A stretch of DNA of 14,168 nt. Origin: an uncultured Clostridia bacterium (lineage in GTDB: Bacteria > Bacillota > Clostridia > UBA1381). Numbering within the stretch: the stretch's first letter is position 1; the number at the start of each line of letters is the position of its first letter. Below, in pieces: positions 8,804 through 13,992 of this stretch. A model generated the notes under the pieces. It did not search any database. It worked only from the letters and a program-made list of their open reading frames with translations, and had not been told where the DNA came from. The stretch covers positions 1 through 14,168 of the forward strand of contig CAJUFV010000129.1 of the NCBI GenBank assembly GCA_910585795.1, written 5' to 3'. The position numbers and the translations under genes were made by a program.

Positions 8804-9184
8804 TCAATGACAGCCTCCGCAAGTACCGCAGTCATGGGTACAGTTCGGGTCCTGACCCGTGATATAAAAATTAAGCACCTGATTTACTTGATTTACAAGA
8901 TTGTCGAATTCCTTTTTCGCGTCTATATACTTGCTGATAACATCAGACTGTGACAGCATTTCCTCAAAAGCCTCGTTATTCTTCTTTACCGCTTCCTCAC
9001 GCGTTATCTTATTATTCTGCATATCACGCGCAAGATTCATTCTCTGAAGATTATACGCCTTTAAAAGCTCCTGAGCGTTATCATCATTATCCTGGAGAAT
9101 CTCCATATTTTTAGCATTTTTCATTTCCTCACTGTTCTGTATCAATTCTCCAAGCTCTCTTGCTTTTTCCATTATCTCATTCAT
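8804..9184 (-). CDS. RicA/YlbF-family protein with cysteine tail
   Basis: This 126-residue, mostly alpha-helical protein fits the YlbF/YmcA (Com_YlbF) family. Bacillus RicA and RicF belong to it and act with RicT in an iron-sulfur protein complex linked to mRNA maturation and developmental control. Its place between miaB and mutS matches Bacillus subtilis ymcA (ricA), which lies between miaB and cotE-mutS-mutL, so ricA is the likeliest orthologue. The C-terminus ends in a cluster of potential ligands: C115, H117, C119, C122, C125 and H126, spaced C-x3-C-x2-C-x2-C. That would suit an iron-sulfur cluster or zinc. AAAGGA lies about 11 nt before the ATG; the gap from miaB is 18 bp. The family call is fairly secure; RicA rather than RicF rests on synteny only. 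Confidence 0.82.
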   Translation of the reverse strand: MNEIMEKARELGELIQNSEEMKNAKNMEILQDNDDNAQELLKAYNLQRMNLARDMQNNKITREEAVKKNNEAFEEMLSQSDVISKYIDAKKEFDNLVNQVNQVLNFYITGQDPNCTHDCGTCGGCH

Positions 9185-9202
9185 TTTTGTTTGTCCTTTC
9201 TT

Positions 9203-10621
9203 TTATTTTACTAATTCTCCGTTTAGACTCCACGTGTGAGCTTCTGTAATTCTTACGTCAATATATTGACCTATAAGTGATTTATCACCCTTAAAATTTA
9301 CTATTTTTGAGCTGTCACAACGGCCTGACAAAACAGCCTCATCATTTTTACTTGTACCGTCAACAAGCACTCTTTCTATTCTTCCCACATACGCCTCATT
9401 TTTACGCTTGGAAATTTCATTTTGAACCTCCAGCAGCTTGTTAAAATTAGCGTGTATCTCCTCATCTGTCAGAACAAAATCCAGCTTTGCCGCCGGTGTT
9501 CCCTCACGTCTTGAATAGATAAATGAAAAAATATTGTCAAATTCCGCTTTGCGCAGTACATCAAGCGTCTCTTCAAAATCCTCATTTGTTTCCGTGGGAA
9601 AGCCCACAATCACATCGGTTGACAAAGAAATATCCGGAATTGCTTTCTTTACTTTATCAATTTTCGCAAGATATTCCTCCTTTGTATATTTCCTGTTCAT
9701 CTGCTCAAGAATTTTATCCGAACCCGCCTGAAACGGTAGGTGAAGCTGCTTACAGACCTTATCACATTCCGCGATAGTCTGTATCAGCTTATCGCTCAAA
9801 TCCTTCGGATGCGACGTCATAAAACGAATACGTTCCACTCCCTCTATATCATTGACCATACGCATAAGGTCAGAAAAATCAATATCTGTATCAAGGTCTT
9901 TTCCGTATGAATTAACATTCTGTCCCAACAAAGCAATCTCACTGCATCCGCTCCGCACAAGCTCCCTAACCTCTGTGAGCACCGCTTCGGGCGTGCGGCT
10001 TCGCTCACGGCCTCTCACATAAGGCACAATACAGTATGAGCAGAAGTTGTTACAGCCATACATCACCGATACCCACGCCTTCTTTGTATCATCGCGCATA
10101 ATAGGAATATCCTCTGCAATTGCCCCATCGCTCGCTTCTATATCAATGATAGTATTCTTTTCATGCATAGCCTTATAAAGAAGCTGAGGCATGCGGTACA
10201 GCGCGTGTGTGCCGAATACAAGGTCAACATGCTCATGCACACTTTTTATCTTTTCTGTGATATGCTCCTGCTGTACCATACAGCCGCATACACCGATAAT
10301 CATATCACGGCGTTCCTCCTTGATATGCTTTAATATTCCCAGCCTGCCGAATACTTTCTGCTCCGCGTTCTCACGCACCGCGCAGGTATTATATATTACA
10401 ACATCCGCCAAATGACTATTATCTGTAAACTCAAAGCCGGCCTCACACAGCATGCCTCGTATACGCTCCGTATCGTTCTCGTTCTGCTGACATCCGTACG
10501 TCTCAGTCAAAGCCAGTCTTGGACGTCCGTTTCGCTGAGCATACTGCATATTATCCTCTTTAAGCTTCATAATATAGCTTTTCTGCTCTGCAAGCTGTTC
10601 GTCTGTAATAAGTTTAGCCAT
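9203..10621 (-). CDS. miaB: tRNA-2-methylthio-N6-dimethylallyladenosine synthase MiaB
   Basis: MiaB is a radical-SAM methylthiotransferase that converts i6A37, made by MiaA, to ms2i6A37. The 472-residue product shows three parts in order. The N-terminal UPF0004 domain has auxiliary-cluster cysteines C44 (in TYGCQQNEND), C80 (in YNTCAVRENA) and C114 (in GVCGCMVQQE). The radical-SAM core has C-x3-C-x2-C at 190/194/197. A TRAM-like RNA-binding segment covers about 405-470. The YGCQQN and NTCAVRE motifs favour MiaB over the related MtaB or RimO. AGGAG lies 7 nt before the ATG. A good promoter lies immediately upstream, making miaB the probable first gene of the miaB-RicA-like-mutS-mutL-miaA operon. 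Confidence 0.96.
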   Translation of the reverse strand: MAKLITDEQLAEQKSYIMKLKEDNMQYAQRNGRPRLALTETYGCQQNENDTERIRGMLCEAGFEFTDNSHLADVVIYNTCAVRENAEQKVFGRLGILKHIKEERRDMIIGVCGCMVQQEHITEKIKSVHEHVDLVFGTHALYRMPQLLYKAMHEKNTIIDIEASDGAIAEDIPIMRDDTKKAWVSVMYGCNNFCSYCIVPYVRGRERSRTPEAVLTEVRELVRSGCSEIALLGQNVNSYGKDLDTDIDFSDLMRMVNDIEGVERIRFMTSHPKDLSDKLIQTIAECDKVCKQLHLPFQAGSDKILEQMNRKYTKEEYLAKIDKVKKAIPDISLSTDVIVGFPTETNEDFEETLDVLRKAEFDNIFSFIYSRREGTPAAKLDFVLTDEEIHANFNKLLEVQNEISKRKNEAYVGRIERVLVDGTSKNDEAVLSGRCDSSKIVNFKGDKSLIGQYIDVRITEAHTWSLNGELVK

Positions 10622-10653
10622 ATTTTATTCTCCTAAAATCAAAAGTTTGTATA

Positions 10654-10682
10654 ATTTTATCACATTTTGATGAAAAATACAA
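10654..10682 (-). promoter_or_regulatory. Promoter of the miaB-mutS-mutL-miaA operon
   Basis: Read leftward, TTGTAT (10677-10682) is followed after exactly 17 bp by TAAAAT (10654-10659), preceded by TGA (an extended -10, TGn). It ends about 32 bp before the miaB ATG and starts just past the stop codon of the upstream Dabb gene. No terminator separates the two genes, so some read-through is likely. Confidence 0.6.
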
Positions 10683-10684
10683 TA

Positions 10685-10981
10685 TTAAAGCTCATAATCA
10701 CACACACGTCTTTCTGACACATACGGACGCACATATGCCGCTCCCACAGCCTTATGTGCCGGATGATTCTGATACTCGTTAAGGTCCTGCACGGTTTTGA
10801 ATGTCGACACAAGCACAACATCGGCCGCTGAATCCGTATCATTAAAATTTAGTCCCACTTCAATATCGGCAATAACATCTATTTTATCCTTCAGTGCCTC
10901 AAGGTTTTCCTTAATTGCTTTTGCTTTTCCAGCCTTATCCTCAACAGGCGCCATTTTCCACATTACTATATGCTTTATCAT
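10685..10981 (-). CDS. Dabb (stress-responsive A/B barrel) domain protein
   Basis: This 98-residue protein matches the Dabb family of dimeric alpha/beta-barrel (ferredoxin-like) proteins. The opening MIKHIVMWK with His4 and the late segment YQNHPAHKAVGAAYVRPYV (residues 70-88) are the typical conserved blocks. It fills one domain from end to end, has no signal peptide and should be cytosolic. Some family members are stress-induced and a few are enzymes (for example polyketide cyclases), but most bacterial ones have no assigned reaction, and I cannot assign one here. GGAGG lies 9 nt before the ATG. It has its own promoter in the divergent region shared with the phosphoesterase gene. Confidence 0.88.
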   Translation of the reverse strand: MIKHIVMWKMAPVEDKAGKAKAIKENLEALKDKIDVIADIEVGLNFNDTDSAADVVLVSTFKTVQDLNEYQNHPAHKAVGAAYVRPYVSERRVCDYEL

Positions 10982-11026
10982 ATAAACTATCCTCCGTCTG
11001 AATATATAAATTTACTCTGTTTATAA

Positions 11027-11055
11027 ATTGTATCATTTTTATTCTAATTTTTCAA
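11027..11055 (-). promoter_or_regulatory. Promoter of the Dabb gene
   Basis: Read leftward, TTGAAA (11050-11055) is followed after 17 bp by TACAAT (11027-11032), preceded by TGA (extended -10). The leader would be about 40 nt. The -35 lies inside the left arm of the palindrome at 11047-11082. Confidence 0.62.
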
Positions 11056-11082
11056 TGAAAAATGTGGTTTTTATTGAAAAAT
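11047..11082. promoter_or_regulatory. 36-bp near-perfect palindrome between divergent promoters
   Basis: Positions 11047-11082 read as an inverted repeat centred at 11064.5. Fourteen Watson-Crick pairs (11047-11056 with 11073-11082; 11058-11061 with 11068-11071) plus a G-T pair form the arms. The left arm contains the -35 of the Dabb promoter, and the right arm ends 6 bp before the -10 of the phosphoesterase promoter. It could be an operator for both directions. An AT-rich hairpin with no regulatory role is also possible. Confidence 0.55.
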
Positions 11083-11093
11083 AGTGGTATAAT
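11065..11093 (+). promoter_or_regulatory. Promoter of the phosphoesterase-deacetylase-DUF2161 operon
   Basis: A perfect TATAAT (11088-11093) is preceded by TGG (extended -10). The -35 at 17-bp spacing is poor (TGGTTT, 11065-11070), and the region is covered by the palindrome, which suits a promoter that needs or responds to a regulator. Confidence 0.55.
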
Positions 11094-11135
11094 AAAAGAA
11101 AATAGAAAAAGAAACATCTGAAAGGACGATGGAAA

Positions 11136-11978
11136 TTGAAAAAGCTTATTAAAGCCGCCGCTCTGACAGGCGGAGCATTATTTGTTCTAAAAGGACTTGA
11201 CAACAGGCTGGAAATTACGCATTATGATTTTTCCTCTGACAAAATACCGCCGCCGTTTGACGGCTTCAAAATAGTTCAGGTTTCCGATTATCACAGCGAG
11301 CCTGTGCCGGGACTTGTGGAAGAAATAAAGCGTGAAGCTCCGGATATCATTGTGTCAACCGGCGACCTTTCCGATGATAATGGCAGTTATCTCCCCGCTC
11401 TGCGTTTATGTGAGCATCTTACAGATATTGCTCCGGTTTATGCCGTGACAGGCAATCACGATTTATGGCGGGGAGACTATGAGCAGTTTGAACGCGAGCT
11501 ATCATCAATCGGTGTTGTCACGCTGCATAACGAGCGCAGAATTTTCACACTGCGCGGAAGCGAATTTGCTCTTTCCGGCATAGACGACCCATTTACTACC
11601 AACACGTCCAAAGCGGCAGATTACATCCACACATCCGTTGCGAAATTTCCGAAATATAACGGATTTGAAATTCTGCTTTTTCACCGCGCGAATCTTTTTG
11701 ACCACCTGAAAAGCTATGGCTTTGACCTGATTTTAGCCGGACATATGCACGGCGGTCAGTTCAGACTGCCCACAAGCGGAAAAGGACTTGTCTCTCCACG
11801 TTCTGGCTGGGTGGGAAAGGCCTCTGTATTCTTCCCGAAATATGTGGGAGGACGTTATAAATCCACGCATACAGAAATGATAGTAAACCGTGGTACCGGA
11901 AACCCTATGATTATACCAAGACTATTTAACAGACCAGAAATAACTGTTATAACATTAAAAACAAAAAAGGAGAAATAA
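11136..11978 (+). CDS. Membrane-anchored metallophosphoesterase (YkuE-like)
   Basis: The 280-residue product is a calcineurin-fold, two-metal phosphoesterase. All five motif blocks are present: DYH (51-53), GDLSDD (76-81), GNHD (106-109), FHR (182-184) and GHMHGGQ (202-208), giving Asp51, His53, Asp77, Asn107, His183, His203 and His205 as metal ligands. A short hydrophobic stretch after KK (about residues 4-18) suggests a membrane anchor or signal, placing the enzyme outside. Overall it resembles YkuE-type proteins, whose substrates are largely unknown; lipid or wall phosphoesters are a guess. The start is a TTG (11136-11138) with AAAGGA 9 nt upstream. The nearby ATG at 11129 opens only a 7-codon frame (11129-11152) that overlaps the start. 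The deacetylase gene follows after 2 bp. Confidence 0.9.
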   Translation: MKKLIKAAALTGGALFVLKGLDNRLEITHYDFSSDKIPPPFDGFKIVQVSDYHSEPVPGLVEEIKREAPDIIVSTGDLSDDNGSYLPALRLCEHLTDIAPVYAVTGNHDLWRGDYEQFERELSSIGVVTLHNERRIFTLRGSEFALSGIDDPFTTNTSKAADYIHTSVAKFPKYNGFEILLFHRANLFDHLKSYGFDLILAGHMHGGQFRLPTSGKGLVSPRSGWVGKASVFFPKYVGGRYKSTHTEMIVNRGTGNPMIIPRLFNRPEITVITLKTKKEK

Positions 11979-11980
11979 AA

Positions 11981-12799
11981 ATGAAAAATAATAAACAGCT
12001 AAAAACTATCTACACCTGCTTTCCGGAAGGAAAGCATAAGGTACTTACAATGAGCTATGACGACGGAAAAAGCTTTGACCGTCAGCTCATTGATATTTTC
12101 AACAAATACGGAATAAAGGGCACTTTTCACCTGAATTCCGGACTTACAGGAATTGACGACAGCCGGATACAGCCGGCCGAATTTAAAAAGCTGTACGCCG
12201 GACACGAGGTATCCTGCCACACCTCGACACATCCGACAATAGAGCGTTGTCCGCTGTCTCAGGTAGTACAGCAGGTTATTGAGGACAGAAAAGCCCTAGA
12301 AGCCGCTGTTGGTTATCCGGTTCGCGGAATGAGCTATCCTAACGGCTCATACAGTCAGGATATTATCGATATGCTTCCCGCCTGCGGCATTGAATACTGT
12401 CGTATTGTCGGCAATACAGACGATTTTTCGTTTCCCGACAACTTCCTTGAATGGACCTCCACCTGTCACCACGGTCACAACCTGATGGAAAACGCGCGGC
12501 GTTTTGCGGACTTACATAAAACACAGTATTTATATATGATGTACGTATGGGGACACAGCTATGAGTTTGACCGTGACAATAATTGGGATAAAATAGAGGA
12601 ATTCTGTAAATTTATCGGCCACAGAGATGATATATGGTATGCTACAAACATTGAAATTGTGGACTATATGAACGCGGCAAAAAATCTGAAATACACGGCA
12701 AGCGGCGATATGGTATATAATCCGTCCGCAATTTCTGTATGGATTTCCTGTGACGGAAACCACCATGAAATACAAGCGGGAGAAACGAAGCGGCTATGA
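11981..12799 (+). CDS. Polysaccharide-deacetylase-fold protein, no signal peptide
   Basis: The 272-residue product carries a NodB-homology (carbohydrate esterase 4-like) domain that usually removes N- or O-acetyl groups with one divalent metal. Motif 1 is TMSYDDG (23-29; Asp27 base, Asp28 metal ligand). Motif 2 is HTSTH (80-84; both metal-binding His). Motif 3 is represented by RGMSYPNG (115-122). WGHSYEFD (190-197) supplies a later conserved His192. The active site therefore looks intact. It begins MKNNKQLKTIYTCF with no hydrophobic N-terminus, so it should be cytosolic unless exported differently, which suggests a soluble acetylated substrate. The last about 30 residues look like a small beta extension. 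AGGAG overlapping the previous stop precedes the ATG by 8 nt. It overlaps the next gene by ATGA. Confidence 0.88.
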   Translation: MKNNKQLKTIYTCFPEGKHKVLTMSYDDGKSFDRQLIDIFNKYGIKGTFHLNSGLTGIDDSRIQPAEFKKLYAGHEVSCHTSTHPTIERCPLSQVVQQVIEDRKALEAAVGYPVRGMSYPNGSYSQDIIDMLPACGIEYCRIVGNTDDFSFPDNFLEWTSTCHHGHNLMENARRFADLHKTQYLYMMYVWGHSYEFDRDNNWDKIEEFCKFIGHRDDIWYATNIEIVDYMNAAKNLKYTASGDMVYNPSAISVWISCDGNHHEIQAGETKRL

Positions 12800-13503
12800 C
12801 GGAAAAAGAGCTTTATCCGCCTGTGTGCAAACTGTTTGAAAAGCGAGGATATAAGGTAAACGCGGAAGTTAAGGACTGCGACATGACCGCGGTTAAAGAT
12901 GATGAGTTTATCATTGTGGAGCTGAAAAAAAATCTGTCTGTACACCTGCTCGCTCAGGGAATCAAACGGCAGAAAACAGGCGCCGACGTATTTGTAGCCG
13001 TATCAAAGCCTAAGCAGTATTCCTTCCGGAAATTCCGTTCAGTCTTTTCGGTTCTGAAAAAGCTGGAGCTTGGACTTATATTTGTCTCCATTCGCGGTGA
13101 ACATTCCTTTGCCGAGATAGTCTTTGAACCAAAACCATACACATCGAAATACAAAGACTACAAAAAGCGCGGCGAAATTATGAAGGAAATAAACGGACGC
13201 ACCATAGAGACAAACACAGGCGGCGTGACAGGCACAAAAATCGTAACTGCATACACCGAAAAATGTATTCATATCGCGTGTATTCTTGACATGTACGGAG
13301 CAATGTCACCCAAGCGTATAAAAGAAATGGGTGGAGCCGACAATACATACACTATTTTGCGAAGCAACGTTTTCGGCTGGTTTGAAAGAACGGACAAAGG
13401 AATTTACGGAATAACGCGGAAAGGGCGTACGGGACTTATGGATTATCCGGAGCTTGAAAAGTATTATACCGACCTTCTGCTCAAAGAAAAAGAAAATACA
13501 TAA
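12796..13503 (+). CDS. DUF2161 PD-(D/E)xK-type protein
   Basis: The 235-residue product matches DUF2161, described as a putative PD-(D/E)xK phosphodiesterase family. The nuclease-like core is at the N-terminus: Asp29 (in EVKDCDMTAV), then Glu42-x-Lys44 (in IIVELKKN) and Gln54 on the following helix. Family-typical C-terminal blocks follow: NTGG (140-143), TAY (151-153) and a winged-helix-like segment with NVFGWFERTDKGIYGITRKG (191-210). No substrate has been established to my knowledge; a nucleic acid is a reasonable expectation from the fold. Its ATG overlaps the deacetylase stop (ATGA), so the two are translationally coupled. The gene ends at the base of a long hairpin terminator. Confidence 0.85.
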   Translation: MTEKELYPPVCKLFEKRGYKVNAEVKDCDMTAVKDDEFIIVELKKNLSVHLLAQGIKRQKTGADVFVAVSKPKQYSFRKFRSVFSVLKKLELGLIFVSIRGEHSFAEIVFEPKPYTSKYKDYKKRGEIMKEINGRTIETNTGGVTGTKIVTAYTEKCIHIACILDMYGAMSPKRIKEMGGADNTYTILRSNVFGWFERTDKGIYGITRKGRTGLMDYPELEKYYTDLLLKEKENT

Positions 13504-13575
13504 AAAACAGGCCAGCGTCGGCATGAATCCAGAATTTTTCAGAAAGTATATTCATGGCGGAGCTGTCCTGTTTTT
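13503..13575. terminator. Long bidirectional hairpin terminator
   Basis: The outer arms are AAAAACAGG (13503-13511) and CCTGTTTTT (13567-13575). Inside are CAGC/GCTG (13513-13516 and 13562-13565), a partly paired 5-nt step, and CATGAAT/ATTCATG (13522-13528 and 13550-13556), with a 21-nt apical loop. A-tracts and T-tracts at both ends make it usable in both directions. It sits between the DUF2161 stop and the converging AbrB-type gene remnant, whose shifted-frame stop is 11 nt away. At 73 nt it is longer than most terminators, so a small mobile palindrome is an alternative. Confidence 0.68.
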
Positions 13576-13585
13576 AAATTACGCA

Positions 13586-13845
13586 CTACATCTTTTTTAT
13601 TTTTGGTATACATTCTTCACACAGATTATTTTTTCCCATATGCTTTAATCTGACAGTTTTTCCTATGAGCCTTAATACAGCAGAGCCGCCGTAAATGCAA
13701 CAGCTGTCATGATAATTGTGCAATATAGCTTATCCCTCTTCAATTCAAGGTCAAGCATAGTACCATCCAGCACCTTCAAGGCTTCTCTCATTTCAGCAGA
13801 TATAGCTATCCTGCCTAATTCGTCAATTCTTCCCCCTATTTCCAT
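13586..13845 (-). pseudogene. AbrB-family regulator gene disrupted by a frameshift
   Basis: The first frame (13845 to 13672, 57 codons) begins MEIGGRIDELGRIAIS, a clear AbrB/SpoVT swapped-hairpin DNA-binding start (compare the usual VDELGRVVIP, here with Ser for Pro). After Tyr41 (13723-13725) it runs into an unrelated hydrophobic tail. Reading from 13723 in the next frame instead gives 45 codons to a TAG at 13586-13588. They include an SCCIYGG segment and an LCEECI C-x-x-C motif, like the cysteine-rich C-terminal domains of many clostridial AbrB-family proteins. Joined, the two parts make a normal 86-residue protein, so one lost base (probably a T near 13723) explains the break. The first C-x-x-C pair also seems to have lost a cysteine (TAC where TGC is expected, 13691-13693). 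GGGGG precedes the ATG and a strong promoter lies upstream. The 57-residue product might still be made. Confidence 0.72.
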
Positions 13846-13870
13846 TTAATTACCCCCATGATTCAGACAT

Positions 13871-13899
13871 ATCATACCATATTTTTACATTATTATCAA
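13871..13899 (-). promoter_or_regulatory. Strong sigma-A promoter of the AbrB-type gene
   Basis: Read leftward, TTGATA (13894-13899) is followed after exactly 17 bp by TATGAT (13871-13876), preceded by TGG (extended -10). The leader would be only about 20 nt. An ATCAAC half-site (13895-13900) covers the -35, as expected for repression. Confidence 0.7.
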
Positions 13900-13977
13900 C
13901 GAAAACTTGAAATATATTCAATACTTAGTTGATTATAAAATCAACTATTAACTGATAAACTAAATATATAAGTTGAT
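13895..13977. promoter_or_regulatory. Four-half-site operator between divergent regulators
   Basis: ATCAAC occurs at 13895-13900 and 13940-13945, and GTTGAT at 13928-13933 and 13972-13977. The inner pair belongs to a perfect 9-bp inverted repeat, TAGTTGATT-ATAA-AATCAACTA (13926-13947). The outer pair is centred within half a base of the same midpoint (about 13936). The outer sites overlap the leftward -35 and lie just before the XRE-type start. This suits a dimeric repressor binding cooperatively and controlling both directions. Confidence 0.62.
13929..13958 (+). promoter_or_regulatory. Possible promoter of the XRE-type gene
   Basis: TTGATT (13929-13934) and TGATAA (13953-13958) are 18 bp apart, with the -35 inside the inner inverted repeat. 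The match is weak, and other AT-rich hexamers nearby could serve. Confidence 0.33.
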
Positions 13978-13992
13978 GTACGAGGTTATATT

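Noticed and set aside
9523..9777. Open frames opposite miaB, mutS and mutL (several of 60-120 codons)
   Set aside because: All lie antisense to well-identified genes, lack ribosome binding sites and recognisable motifs, and arise from codon-use shadows.
13454..13648. Rightward 64-codon open frame across the long hairpin
   Set aside because: It overlaps the end of the DUF2161 gene out of frame, has no ribosome binding site, resembles no family, and reads through the terminator.
13622..13660. Inverted repeat CAGATTA/TAATCTG followed by a T-run as a rightward terminator
   Set aside because: A 7-bp AT-rich stem with a 17-nt loop is weak, and it lies inside the AbrB-type gene remnant with no rightward gene just before it.
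13716..13730. Programmed -1 frameshift joining the two halves of the AbrB-type gene
   Set aside because: No X-XXY-YYZ slippery heptamer is present at the junction, and the neighbouring regulator gene is also broken, so mutation is simpler.
13672..13845. The 57-residue frame as a genuine small membrane-tethered AbrB protein
   Set aside because: The hydrophobic tail begins exactly where the family-like C-terminal domain continues in the -1 frame, so a frameshift explains it better. Translation of the short form is not excluded.
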